Below, piece after piece: positions 46,385 through 55,813 of a DNA stretch of 64,000 nt. Origin of the DNA: Paraburkholderia diazotrophica. GTDB lineage: Bacteria; Pseudomonadota; Gammaproteobacteria; Burkholderiales; Burkholderiaceae. The notes beneath the pieces were generated by a model. It was not told where the DNA came from. It did not search any database and worked only from the letters and a program-made list of their open reading frames with translations. The stretch spans positions 28,869 to 92,868 of the forward strand of contig NZ_FNYE01000032.1 of assembly GCF_900108945.1 (NCBI RefSeq). Reading direction: 5' to 3'. The position numbers were made by a program, and so were the translations under genes. How positions within the stretch are numbered: the first letter of the stretch is position 1; each line of letters begins with the position of its first letter.

Positions 46385-47002
46385 ATGCGAGACAAGGAAG
46401 ATGAACGCGTCGATGGCAGCCGCCGTAGCTGGCTGATTGCGACGACCGTAGCAGGTGGCATCGGAGGAGTCGCCACCGTCGTACCCTTTGTTAGTTCGTT
46501 TGCACCATCCGAAAAGGCCAAGGCGGCGGGAGCTCCCGTCGAAGTCGATATTTCCAACCTGAAGCCCGGCGACATGATGACCGTCGCATGGCGCGGGAAG
46601 CCCGTCTGGATCATCAACCGCACCGACAAGATGCTGGCCGATGTCCAGAAGGCCGACAAAGAAGTCGCAGACCCCGAAACCAAGAACCCTTTTTCGCTGC
46701 CCGAGCCAGACTACTGCAAGAACGAGTTCCGCTCGCGGGCCGATCACAAGAATCTTTTCGTTGCCGTCGCGGTCTGCACGCACCTGGGCTGCACGCCGAC
46801 GCCCCGCTTTCAGGAGGGCGCGCAGCCGAATCTGCCCGACAACTGGCCCGGCGGCTTCCTCTGCCCGTGCCACGGCTCGACCTATGACATGGCCGGCCGC
46901 GTCTTCAAGAACAAACCTGCGCCGCAAAACCTCGATATCCCGCCTTACATGATCACCGGCACCACGCTCGTGATCGGCAAGGACGAGAAAGGAGAAGCGT
47001 AA
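46385..47002 (+). CDS. petA: Ubiquinol–cytochrome c reductase, Rieske iron–sulphur subunit
   Basis: 205 residues from the ATG at 46385, the usual length; an upstream start at 46307 is possible but unneeded. Twin-arginine signal SRRSWLIATT (about 13–22) and a membrane anchor, then the Rieske [2Fe-2S] ligands in CTHLGC and CPCHGS. A likely substrate of the TatABC system encoded 2.5 kb upstream. First gene of petABC. Confidence 0.97.
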   Translation: MRDKEDERVDGSRRSWLIATTVAGGIGGVATVVPFVSSFAPSEKAKAAGAPVEVDISNLKPGDMMTVAWRGKPVWIINRTDKMLADVQKADKEVADPETKNPFSLPEPDYCKNEFRSRADHKNLFVAVAVCTHLGCTPTPRFQEGAQPNLPDNWPGGFLCPCHGSTYDMAGRVFKNKPAPQNLDIPPYMITGTTLVIGKDEKGEA

Positions 47003-48387
47003 TGGCGACAACCGAAAAAGAGGTGGGAACGGCGACGGGGCTGACGGGCTGGATCGATCGCCGTTTTCCGATGACGTCGACGTGGAAAGCGCACGTCTCC
47101 GAGTACTACGCACCGAAGAACTTCAATTTCTGGTACTTCTTCGGCTCGCTCGCGCTGCTGGTGCTGGTCAATCAGATCGTCACCGGCATCTTCCTGACGA
47201 TGAACTACAAGCCCGACTCGATGACAGCATTCGCATCGGTCGAGTACATCATGCGGGAAGTGCCGTGGGGCTGGCTGATCCGCTACATGCACTCGACGGG
47301 CGCCTCGATGTTCTTCGTCGTCGTATATCTGCACATGTTCCGCGGGCTGCTGTACGGCTCGTATCGCAAGCCGCGCGAGCTCGTGTGGATCTTCGGCTGT
47401 GCGATCTTCCTGTGTCTGATGGCGGAAGCGTTCTTCGGCTACCTTCTGCCGTGGGGCCAGATGTCGTACTGGGGCGCGCAGGTTATCGTTAACCTGTTCT
47501 CGGCGATTCCGTTCATCGGTCCGGATCTGTCGCTGTGGATTCGCGGCGATTACGTCGTGTCGGACGTCACGCTGAACCGCTTCTTCGCGTTTCACGTGAT
47601 CGCGATTCCGCTGGTGCTGCTGCTGCTCGTTGTTGCGCACATCGTCGCGCTGCATGAAGTGGGGTCGAACAACCCGGACGGCATCGAGATCAAGGCGAAG
47701 AAGGATTCGAACGGCATTCCGCTCGACGGCATTCCGTTTCATCCGTACTACTCGGTGCACGACTTCATGGGCGTGTGCATCTTCCTGATGGTGTTCGCGG
47801 CGATCATCTTCTTCGCGCCGGAGATGGGCGGCTACTTCCTGGAAGCGAACAACTTCATTCCGGCGAACCCGCTGCAGACGCCGCCCGAAATCGCCCCCGT
47901 CTGGTACTTCACCGCGTTCTACGCGATGCTGCGCGCGACGACCGATCCGTTCAAGATCGTGCTGATGATCGTGATCGGCCTGCTGGGCCTGTTCGCGCTG
48001 GTGCGGGCGCGCGGCAAGTGGAAGCTCGGTCTGCCCGTGCTCGCAGTCCTCGTGATCCTGGCGATGGCGTTCACCGAATCGAAGTTCTGGGGCGTGGTGG
48101 TGATGGGCAGCGCGGTGGTGTCGCTGTTCTTCCTGCCGTGGCTCGACCGGTCGCCTGTGAAGTCGATCCGTTACCGGCCATTCTTCCACAAGGTGTTTTA
48201 CGCGATCTTCGTGCTGGCCTTCCTGACGCTGGCGTTCCTCGGAACGAAGCCGCCGTCGCCCGCCGCGACGCTGATCGCGCAGATTTGTGCGCTGATCTAC
48301 TTCGCGTTCTTCCTTGGCATGCCGTTCTGGACGCCGCTTGGCAAGTTCAAGCAGCCGCCCGAACGAGTGCGGTTCAAACCCCACTAA
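47002..48387 (+). CDS. petB: Cytochrome b of the bc1 complex
   Basis: 461 residues, eight or more membrane helices, haem-ligand histidines in the helix-B and helix-D regions (RYMHSTGASMFFVVVYLHMF; FFAFHVIAIPLVLLLLVVAHI) and the quinol-site PPEIAPVWY (PEWY-type) motif. The ATG overlaps the petA stop (TAATG). It has the extended C-terminus typical of proteobacterial cytochrome b. Confidence 0.98.
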   Translation: MATTEKEVGTATGLTGWIDRRFPMTSTWKAHVSEYYAPKNFNFWYFFGSLALLVLVNQIVTGIFLTMNYKPDSMTAFASVEYIMREVPWGWLIRYMHSTGASMFFVVVYLHMFRGLLYGSYRKPRELVWIFGCAIFLCLMAEAFFGYLLPWGQMSYWGAQVIVNLFSAIPFIGPDLSLWIRGDYVVSDVTLNRFFAFHVIAIPLVLLLLVVAHIVALHEVGSNNPDGIEIKAKKDSNGIPLDGIPFHPYYSVHDFMGVCIFLMVFAAIIFFAPEMGGYFLEANNFIPANPLQTPPEIAPVWYFTAFYAMLRATTDPFKIVLMIVIGLLGLFALVRARGKWKLGLPVLAVLVILAMAFTESKFWGVVVMGSAVVSLFFLPWLDRSPVKSIRYRPFFHKVFYAIFVLAFLTLAFLGTKPPSPAATLIAQICALIYFAFFLGMPFWTPLGKFKQPPERVRFKPH

Positions 48388-48410
48388 CCGCGAGCCAGGA
48401 GAAAACGAAG

Positions 48411-49163
48411 ATGAAAAAACTGCTTTCGACGCTCGCGCTGCTCGGCGCCACGGTGCTGGCTCTGTCCACGGCACCCGTTCGCGCGGATGAATTCCCGCTC
48501 GACCGCGCGCCCGACAACACCGAAAATATCGCCTCGTTGCAGCACGGCGCCCAGTTGTTTGTAAACTACTGCCTGAATTGCCACAGCGCGAACCTGATGC
48601 GATACAGCCGATTGCAGGATATCGGCATTTCACAGAAGGAAATTGAAAAGAACCTTTTGTTCACGACAGATAAAGTCGGCAATACGATGACGGTCGCAAT
48701 GCGCCCCGACGATGCGAAAGCGTGGCTCGGCGCGATGCCGCCGGATTTGTCCGTGGAAGCGCGCGCAAAGAGCCGTGACTGGCTGTACACGTATTTGCGC
48801 GGTTTCTACCGCGATGACACACGGCCGACAGGCTGGAACAATATGGTGTACGAAAACGTGAGCATGCCTCATGTGCTGTGGCAGCTTCAGGGGCAACGTA
48901 CGGCGAAGTTCGAAGACGAAGTCGACGAAGAGACAAAGGAAAAAGTCAAGAAATTCGTGGGCTTCCAGCAGGTGACGCCGGGGACGATGTCACCGGTGGA
49001 TTATGATTCTGCTGTGGCCGACCTCGTGTCGTACCTTTCATGGATGTCCGAACCGACGCAGAAAACCCGCCGTCAGCTTGGCGTGTGGGTGCTGCTGTTC
49101 CTCGGCGTTCTGAGCTTTTTCGCCTGGCGACTGAACGCCGCGTACTGGAAAGATATCAAATAG
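48411..49163 (+). CDS. petC: Cytochrome c1 of the bc1 complex
   Basis: 250 residues from the ATG at 48411 (AGGAG upstream). Sec signal peptide ending VRA, haem motif CLNCH, the axial Met region in PPDLS–YTYLRGFYRDD and a C-terminal membrane anchor LGVWVLLFLGVLSFFAW. Third gene of petABC. Confidence 0.96.
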   Translation: MKKLLSTLALLGATVLALSTAPVRADEFPLDRAPDNTENIASLQHGAQLFVNYCLNCHSANLMRYSRLQDIGISQKEIEKNLLFTTDKVGNTMTVAMRPDDAKAWLGAMPPDLSVEARAKSRDWLYTYLRGFYRDDTRPTGWNNMVYENVSMPHVLWQLQGQRTAKFEDEVDEETKEKVKKFVGFQQVTPGTMSPVDYDSAVADLVSYLSWMSEPTQKTRRQLGVWVLLFLGVLSFFAWRLNAAYWKDIK

Positions 49164-49258
49164 TCACACCGTGACGGGTGTGGGGCCGGCGCAAGGGAAG
49201 ACCTGCAGGACGGTTTTCCCGCTCGCTGGCCCTTTAAGTTTTTTGAGGAAACGCAAAC

Positions 49259-49870
49259 ATGATGGTTCTGTATTCCGGCACTACTTGCCCGTTCTCCCAG
49301 CGCTGCCGGCTGGTGTTGTTCGAAAAGGGCATGGACTTCGAAATCCGCGACGTCGACCTGTTCAACAAACCGGAAGACATCGCCGTGATGAATCCGTATG
49401 GTCAGGTGCCGATTCTCGTCGAACGGGACCTGATCCTTTATGAATCGAACATCATCAACGAGTATATCGACGAGCGCTTCCCGCATCCGCAACTGATGCC
49501 CGCGGACCCCGTCCAGCGTGCCCGCGCGCGCCTGTTCTTGCTGAACTTCGAGAAGGAATTGTTCGTCCACGTCGGCACGCTCGAAAACGAGAAGGGCAAG
49601 GCTGCAGAGAAGAATCACGAGAAGGCGCGCCTCGCGATCCGCGACCGCCTGACGCAACTCGCGCCGATCTTCCTGAAGAACAAGTACATGCTCGGTGAAG
49701 AGTTCTCGATGCTCGACGTCGCGATCGCGCCGCTGCTGTGGCGTCTGGATCACTACGGCATCGAACTGTCGAAGAACGCCGCGCCGCTGATGAAGTACGC
49801 CGAGCGTATTTTCAGCCGTCCGGCCTATATCGAAGCGCTGACGCCGTCGGAAAAGGTGATGCGCCGCTGA
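49259..49870 (+). CDS. sspA: Stringent starvation protein A (GST-like)
   Basis: 203 residues with a glutathione-S-transferase fold: thioredoxin-like N-terminal domain with TTCPFSQRCRLVLFEKG, the VPILVERDLILYESNIINEYID substrate region, and an all-helical C-terminal domain. SspA binds RNA polymerase and affects stress gene expression. GAGG site before the ATG; sspB follows. Confidence 0.93.
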   Translation: MMVLYSGTTCPFSQRCRLVLFEKGMDFEIRDVDLFNKPEDIAVMNPYGQVPILVERDLILYESNIINEYIDERFPHPQLMPADPVQRARARLFLLNFEKELFVHVGTLENEKGKAAEKNHEKARLAIRDRLTQLAPIFLKNKYMLGEEFSMLDVAIAPLLWRLDHYGIELSKNAAPLMKYAERIFSRPAYIEALTPSEKVMRR

Positions 49871-49943
49871 GTTTGAGATTGGCTTCGGGTGGGGCGCGTG
49901 GCGCCTGTTCGGTTCACGCGTCTGCCCGGCACGAGGACAGTTG

Positions 49944-50420
49944 ATGCAAGAGATTTCCACGAAGCCGTACCTGCTGCGCGCGCTGTACGAGTGGTGTACC
50001 GATAACGGCTATACGCCGCATATCGCGGTGCGCGTCGATAACCAGACGCGCGTGCCGCGCCAGTTCGTGCGCGACAATGAGATCGTGTTGAACATCAGCT
50101 TCGAGGCGACGAGCCAACTGCAGATGGGCAACGAGTGGATCGAGTTCCACGCGCGCTTTTCGGGCAAGTCGCACAAGATCGAGGTGCCTGTCGCGAACGT
50201 GCTCGCCATCTACGCGCGGGAGAATGGGCAGGGTATGGCATTCCCGGTCGAATCGGCAGGCGGCGAGGCGACGGATTCCGAGGACGACGAAACCGTGATC
50301 GCCGACGAGCCGGAAGCGACTGCGGCAGCGGAAAAAATCAGCGAAACCGATGAAGAACCGCGTCCCGACGACGATGGAACGAAAGGCGGCGGAAGAGGCC
50401 ACCTCAAAGTCGTGAAATGA
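49944..50420 (+). CDS. sspB: ClpXP adaptor SspB
   Basis: 158 residues from the ATG at 49944 (GAGGA site). The N-terminal fold binds ssrA tags (TKPYLLRALYEWCTDNGYTPHI). A long acidic linker follows and the chain ends with GGRGHLKVVK, the short ClpX-docking tail. Forms an sspA–sspB pair. Confidence 0.95.
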   Translation: MQEISTKPYLLRALYEWCTDNGYTPHIAVRVDNQTRVPRQFVRDNEIVLNISFEATSQLQMGNEWIEFHARFSGKSHKIEVPVANVLAIYARENGQGMAFPVESAGGEATDSEDDETVIADEPEATAAAEKISETDEEPRPDDDGTKGGGRGHLKVVK

Positions 50421-50439
50421 AGTAGAATCGCGGTCTTGT

Positions 50440-50515
<76 letters not shown>

Positions 50516-50523
50516 GTATGACC

Positions 50524-50560
50524 AAGGGGTTGCAGACATTTCATCTGCAACCCCTTTTCT
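50524..50560 (+). terminator. Intrinsic terminator after tRNA-Thr
   Basis: Perfect 13-bp stem AAGGGGTTGCAGA / TCTGCAACCCCTT (50524–50536, 50544–50556) with a 7-nt loop and T-rich end, 8 bp after the tRNA. Confidence 0.9.
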
Positions 50561-51090
50561 GTTTCCGGATCCCTACAGACCGATCGCTCCCCGCAACTTG
50601 CCGCAACCCGGCGAATATTTGCCGGCCGCGTTTCGCCCGGCAACGGCCCATTGGCTGACATGGCACCTGCGGCAACTGCCCGCGACGTGCCCAACCGTTG
50701 CGGGCTGCGGCCGGTCGGTTCTCGACATCGATGCTGGAACGTATGCGACGATCGGCTCCAGCACCGTCCATCCGGAGACGGACAGCCCCATTCATCGAAT
50801 TCGCGCTGCCGGCCGGCCAGCGAACTGTGACCCTCGGACAGCGCAGCTGACTCGAACTGACGGCGCTGACATGGCGCGCCAGACTGGTGCCGCTGTTGCG
50901 CTGATCTCGCGCGCCTCGGCTTTCGGTCGATCGCGTGAACCGTTTGTATTCGCAGTGCTGCACGAGTGGTCGCGACATCGACGGCGAAAGCACGCGGCTT
51001 CGCCGGAACGTTCAATACAATACGGGGATCGAAACGAGAGCCCGCGGCGCACAAGTGCTTGCGTCGCCTCCCGCGCCACAAATCACCTCT
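50561..51090. other. Gene-free stretch downstream of tRNA-Thr
   Basis: About 530 bp with only Arg-rich shadow frames in all phases. No integrase, direct repeat of the tRNA end or other island mark was found. Confidence 0.5.
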
Positions 51091-52215
51091 ATGACCGATT
51101 TCCCCACGTTGAGCTGGCCCGAAGCCGACGGCCCGCACTCCGCGCGTTGGCGCTCGGAAGCCGCGGTTCCGCCCGCCAAGCGCGTCGTGATCGCCGACGA
51201 TCGCACTACGGCCGATGCTGCCTACCGACTCGCCTGCGAAGGCACCGCGCTGCTGTGGCGCGGCGATTTCCAGAACGCGCGCCAACTGCTGCAGGCGATG
51301 ACTCGCCGGCTCGAACGCAAGCCTCGCAAGCAGGCCGCCAGTCCACTCGATGCGTTCAATCTCCACCGGCAAGCACAGGCGCAGCGCGCACGTACGCTCG
51401 GCATGCTGCTGATTCCGCTCGAAGGCGACTACACGATCCCGTTGCGCCGCGCGCCCAGTGTTCAAGAGGCGTGCGAGGAAGTCTACGGACCGCCGACGCA
51501 CGAACCGTCCATCGTTTCGTTGCGCGAACTGCTTGGCCTGATCGGCGCGCACGAATGGCGCAAGAAAGGCGTCGAGATTCCCGCGCTTCAGGAACGTATC
51601 CACCCGCACTACGGCGTGTTCTCGCCGGTGCGCGGCGAGTATGTGGATCTCGTTGCACGTACGCCGTTGCCGTCGCTCGAAAAGGCGTTCGATATCGGCG
51701 TGGGCACGGGCGTGCTGTCGGCGGTTCTCGCGAAGCGCGGCGTCAAGCGTATCGTCGCGACCGATCAGGACCCTCGTGCGCTGGCATGCGCGAAAGAAAA
51801 TCTGACGCGTCTCGGTTACGAGAGGCAGGTCGAAATCATCGCAGCCGATCTGTTTCCGGAAGGACGCGCGCCACTCGTCGTCTGCAATCCGCCGTGGGTG
51901 CCGGCGCGTCCCGCATCGCCGATCGAGAACGCTGTGTACGACTACGAGAATCGGATGCTGCTCGGTTTTCTGAACGGACTCGCCGATCATCTCGAACCGG
52001 GAGGCGAAGGCTGGCTGATTCTGTCCGATTTCGCGGAGCATCTCGGCATGCGCGCGCGCGACTGGCTACTGGCCGCAATCGACAACGCGGGTCTCACCGT
52101 CGCTGGGCGCGAGGACATCAAGCCGCGTCATCCGAAGGCGACGGACGCAACCGACCCGCTGCATACGGCGCGCGTCGCCGAAGTCACATCGCTGTGGCGG
52201 CTCAAGGCGAAATGA
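51091..52215 (+). CDS. Class I SAM-dependent methyltransferase with NPPW motif
   Basis: 374 residues from the ATG at 51091 (a longer frame to 50935 is less likely). A helical N-terminal half precedes the methyltransferase: motif I FDIGVGTGVLSAVLAKRG and motif IV VVCNPPWVPARP. NPPW/NPPY enzymes modify glutamine side chains (PrmC) or the N6 of adenine, so a release-factor, ribosomal-protein or RNA target is plausible but not shown. Confidence 0.78.
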   Translation: MTDFPTLSWPEADGPHSARWRSEAAVPPAKRVVIADDRTTADAAYRLACEGTALLWRGDFQNARQLLQAMTRRLERKPRKQAASPLDAFNLHRQAQAQRARTLGMLLIPLEGDYTIPLRRAPSVQEACEEVYGPPTHEPSIVSLRELLGLIGAHEWRKKGVEIPALQERIHPHYGVFSPVRGEYVDLVARTPLPSLEKAFDIGVGTGVLSAVLAKRGVKRIVATDQDPRALACAKENLTRLGYERQVEIIAADLFPEGRAPLVVCNPPWVPARPASPIENAVYDYENRMLLGFLNGLADHLEPGGEGWLILSDFAEHLGMRARDWLLAAIDNAGLTVAGREDIKPRHPKATDATDPLHTARVAEVTSLWRLKAK

Positions 52216-52273
52216 AGCGCTGATTGCGCAAGCGGGAGCAAGCGGCGCAAAACAGGCAAAAGCGAGCCAAGGC

Positions 52274-53545
52274 TCAGCGCTTCGACGCCTCGACGTATTC
52301 CAGCGCGCCGCGCCCCGCGACGAGGCCGCTGGCGAAACAGGCCGTCAACAGATAGCCGCCCGTGGGCGCTTCCCAGTCGAGCATCTCGCCCGCGCAGAAC
52401 ATGCCGGGCAACTGTTTAACCATCAGCGCGCGATCGAGCGCTTCGAACGGCACGCCGCCCGCGCTGCTGATCGCTTCGTCGATCGGGCGAGGGGCTGCAA
52501 GCCGCAGCGGCAGCGACTTGATCGCGTGAGCAAGCTTTGCAGCATCGGCGAAATCTTCTTTCGACAGGCATTCGTGCAGCAAGCCGAGCTTCACACCCGC
52601 AATGCCGATGCGGCTATGCAGATGACTCGACATCGAGCGCGAGCCGCGCGGCCGTGTCACTTCGTCAATCACGCGCTGCGCCGTCAAGCCAGGCGCGAGA
52701 TCGAGCCGTATCGTCGCGTCGCCTTCGGCGAGCAGGCGGTCGCGAATCGTTGATGAAAGCGCGTACACGAGACTCCCTTCGATTCCCGTCGACGTCACGA
52801 CGAACTCACCTTGTCGATGCTGGACAACGCCGTCCACGCCGTCGACGCTGATCGACACCGGCTTCACCGGCTGGCCCGCGTAGCGCTCGCGGAAGTAGTC
52901 GCTCCAGTCGGCGTCGAAGCCGCAGTTCGCGGGCAGCAGCGGCGCGACGGGCACATCGCGCTCTTTCATCAGCGCGACCCATGCGGCATCGGAGCCGAGG
53001 CGCGCCCAACTGCCACCGCCCAGTGCGAGCACCACAGCGTCGGCAGCGATGTTTAGCTCGCCTGCTGGTGTCGCGAAGCGCAGGCTGTGCGCGTCATCGG
53101 ACGAAGACGACCAGCCGGTCCACTTGTGCCGCATATGAAAGCGCACGCCCGATTCCCTCAGCCGATGCAGCCACGCGCGCAGCATTGGCGCGGCTTTCAT
53201 GTCGACCGGAAACACGCGTCCCGAACTGCCGACGAACGTCTCTACGCCAAGCTCGTCGAGCCACGCGCGCAGCGCATGCGGTCCGAACGCGTCGAGCAGC
53301 GGTGCGATGTCCGCGCGGCGCTTGCCGTAGCGATCGAGAAACGGCTCAATCGGCTCGGAGTGCGTGATGTTCATGCCGCCTTTGCCCGCCATCAGAAACT
53401 TGCGGCCCACGGATGGCATCGCGTCGTACACATCGGCGCGCACGCCGCCGCGCGCCAGTGCTTCGGCGGCCATCAGCCCCGCTGGACCGCCGCCGATAAC
53501 GGCAACACGGACATGATCCTGGACGTGATCGGGCGAGTTCGGCAT
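52274..53545 (-). CDS. BaiN/HI0933-type NAD(P)/FAD-dependent oxidoreductase
   Basis: 423 residues from the ATG at 53545 (the longer frame to 53770 has an Arg-rich implausible start). FAD-binding VAVIGGGPAGLMAAEALARGG near the start, then VGRKFLMAGKGGMNITHSEP and the C-terminal GEMLDWEAPTGGYLLTACFASG motif of the HI0933 family. Physiological substrate unknown. Confidence 0.9.
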   Translation of the reverse strand: MPNSPDHVQDHVRVAVIGGGPAGLMAAEALARGGVRADVYDAMPSVGRKFLMAGKGGMNITHSEPIEPFLDRYGKRRADIAPLLDAFGPHALRAWLDELGVETFVGSSGRVFPVDMKAAPMLRAWLHRLRESGVRFHMRHKWTGWSSSSDDAHSLRFATPAGELNIAADAVVLALGGGSWARLGSDAAWVALMKERDVPVAPLLPANCGFDADWSDYFRERYAGQPVKPVSISVDGVDGVVQHRQGEFVVTSTGIEGSLVYALSSTIRDRLLAEGDATIRLDLAPGLTAQRVIDEVTRPRGSRSMSSHLHSRIGIAGVKLGLLHECLSKEDFADAAKLAHAIKSLPLRLAAPRPIDEAISSAGGVPFEALDRALMVKQLPGMFCAGEMLDWEAPTGGYLLTACFASGLVAGRGALEYVEASKR

Positions 53546-53871
53546 CGGCTTGAGGCGGTGAAGGAGTAAGCGGAAGAGGGCAAAGCGCGCGGCGTGAAGG
53601 CCGGTATTGTCCCACCGGCCTTGAAGCGCAGCAAACCGGCGGCAAATCCGCGTCAAATCAGCGGGAAACGCGCAGCAAACCCGCACCGGGCTCGCGCGAC
53701 GGCACACGCGACCTATACTTTTCTCACATCCCTTCCGTTCCGGCGCACTCCGCGCCGTCCTGTCGCGCACGACTCTCGCATTCGCCGCTGCCCGCGGCTT
53801 CGCCCATCGATACGGCGAGGCCGCGCCAGCGCACGTGTTGCGCGCGACGTTTTTGGTCTGAGGAGACTGTC
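53546..53871. other. Divergent interval between flavoprotein and DUF1059 gene
   Basis: 326 bp holding both upstream regions. No gene and no clear promoter pair was recognised. Confidence 0.4.
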
Positions 53872-54087
53872 ATGGGTCGCAAATACATCGATTGCCGCGA
53901 ATTCCCGAGCGACATCAACTGCACAGTCGCGCTATCCGCCGATTCGGAAAGCGAACTGCTCGAAGCCGCCGTCGGACACGCAGTCCAGGCGCACAAGCAC
54001 AGCGATACGCCAGAACTGCGCGAGCAATTGAAGTCGATGTTCCACGATGGCACACCGCCGCTCGGCGGGCCCGCCGCCGCTGCATAA
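53872..54087 (+). CDS. DUF1059 small protein
   Basis: 71 residues, start supported by GAGGAG. The family pattern is seen: RKYIDCREFPSDINCTVAL, with a conserved Cys pair, and HAVQAHKHSDTPELREQLKSM. Function unknown. A short Pro/Ala tail follows. Confidence 0.8.
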   Translation: MGRKYIDCREFPSDINCTVALSADSESELLEAAVGHAVQAHKHSDTPELREQLKSMFHDGTPPLGGPAAAA

Positions 54088-54214
54088 CGTATGCGTGGGC
54101 TCAGGCGCGGCGTTCGGATCACCGCGCCCACCCGGCGAGAAGCACGTGAGGCCGCAAGCGGCAACAGGCAACAAACAAGCGGCTGAGCGACGGGCCGCGC
54201 AGCCGGTGACGGAC

Positions 54215-54535
54215 TCAGCCCGGATAGGCTTCGTCGACCTTGAGTCCCGCGAGTTTGAAGATCACGCGCAGCGTCTGAGGCTTGATGTCGCGACGCGACG
54301 CCAGTGTCGTCATCACGAAGTCCAGCACTTTCGCGTATTTGAGCAGCGTCAGGCACGTCTCGAGATCGACGCTGCCGTCGCGCATGGCTTCCGCGAGGTG
54401 CAACATCTCGACCGAGATGTCGCGCGCCATTTCGAGTTCCAGCTGCTGCTTCTCCGTCCATTCGGGCGTGGCCAGCAGTTTCGCCATGAGCTCCTGGAAC
54501 TTGCGCTCGGCGTTTCCGTTGGGTGTCGTATCCAT
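54215..54535 (-). CDS. Conserved-looking hypothetical protein
   Basis: 106 residues from the ATG at 54535, chosen because GAGG lies 6 bp before it. Mostly helical, charged, no signal or membrane helix. Text such as DISVEMLHLAEAMRDGSVDLE and KYAKVLDFVMTTLASRR looks like real protein, but I do not recognise the family. Confidence 0.65.
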   Translation of the reverse strand: MDTTPNGNAERKFQELMAKLLATPEWTEKQQLELEMARDISVEMLHLAEAMRDGSVDLETCLTLLKYAKVLDFVMTTLASRRDIKPQTLRVIFKLAGLKVDEAYPG

Positions 54536-54961
54536 TTGCCGCCTCATGAGATCTGAGCGCGCTTCATTGCAGTCCCGACGCACTTCAGGTTACGTAACGT
54601 TCGAACCGTGTTGCCATTCGACCTCCCCACGCGTACCGGCAGTCTTTTGTCGCCGCAGCGGCCGGTCGCTTGTCTCTTGTCTCTTGTCTCTTGTCTCTTG
54701 TCATGCGTCGCGCGGCCCTCAGGCGCACCGTATGGCTTGCGTCGGGCCCGCGACAGACGATTCCTGCATCGCGACACGTTCGCCCGGCAGGTCCAGAGCC
54801 AGCTGCTTTGCTGCACGAACTGTGCCTGGCGTGGCGCGGTATCGCCGTCGACGCGGAAGAACCGGGACCGTCCACCGCGCTTTGGGTAAACTGACAGACA
54901 CTTTTCCCTTTTTCCGTCACCTGACGCACGTTCGCGATGCAATCGGTGGCGTGCTTACTCG
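54536..54961. other. Gene-free interval with a 7-bp tandem repeat
   Basis: No convincing gene on either strand; it contains the CTTGTCT array listed separately. Confidence 0.5.
54669..54702. repeat. 7-bp tandem repeat CTTGTCT, nearly 5 copies
   Basis: Exact head-to-tail copies from 54669 to 54702 in an intergenic region; a candidate slipped-strand site. Confidence 0.93.
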
Positions 54962-55792
54962 ATGTCCAGCAAAACCTACGAAATCCGTCCAAACCAGTCG
55001 ATCGAACTGCTGAAAGAACTCCATATCCTGACGCGCGACGGCAAGATGAACCAGGACAGCCGCCGCAAGCTCAAGCAGGTTTATCACCTGTTCCAGTTCA
55101 TCGAGCCGCTGCTCCAGGACTTGAAGGAGACGAAGGGCGAACTGACCCTCGTCGATCACGGCGCGGGCAAGTCCTACCTTGGATTTATTCTCTACGACCT
55201 GTTCGTCAAGGAACTGCGGGATAACTCGCACATTTACGGCATTGAGACGCGCGAGGAACTGGTCACGAAGTCCGAGGAGCTTGCCGCGCGACTCGGCTTC
55301 AAGGGCATGTCGTTTCTGAATCTTTCCGTAGCGGAGTCGATCGCTTCAGACAAACTGCCGCCGAACGTCGACATTGTCACGGCCTTGCACGCGTGCAACA
55401 CGGCCACCGACGACGCGATCCGCTTCGCGCTGGAAAAGCACGCGAAGTACATCGTCGTCGTGCCGTGCTGCCAGGCGGAAGTGGCGGGCGTGCTGCGCAA
55501 GAACAAGGGCAAATCGCTGGGCAACGCGCTGACAGAAATCTGGCGGCATCCGCTGCATACGCGCGAGTTCGGTAGCCAGATCACCAATGTGCTGCGCTGC
55601 CTGCAGCTGGAAGCGCACGGCTATCAGGTCAACGTGACGGAACTGGTCGGCTGGGAGCATTCGATGAAGAACGAGCTCATCATCGCGACCTATAAGGACT
55701 TGCCGCGCCGTCGTCCGACGGAACGGCTCAATGAAGTGATGGAGACGCTCGGGATCGGCGAGTTGCGCGAGCGTTTCTACGTCGAGGCTTGA
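54962..55792 (+). CDS. SAM-dependent methyltransferase (Methyltransf_32-like)
   Basis: 276 residues. The N-terminal helical part leads to motif I LTLVDHGAGKSYLGFILYDL and then VDIVTALHACNTATDDAI and VVVPCCQAEVA, the His-Ala-Cys and Cys-Cys pattern of the family related to eukaryotic GSTCD/tRNA-modifying proteins. Target unknown. Confidence 0.82.
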   Translation: MSSKTYEIRPNQSIELLKELHILTRDGKMNQDSRRKLKQVYHLFQFIEPLLQDLKETKGELTLVDHGAGKSYLGFILYDLFVKELRDNSHIYGIETREELVTKSEELAARLGFKGMSFLNLSVAESIASDKLPPNVDIVTALHACNTATDDAIRFALEKHAKYIVVVPCCQAEVAGVLRKNKGKSLGNALTEIWRHPLHTREFGSQITNVLRCLQLEAHGYQVNVTELVGWEHSMKNELIIATYKDLPRRRPTERLNEVMETLGIGELRERFYVEA

Positions 55793-55813
55793 GATGCGGC
55801 GGGCGTCAGCCCG

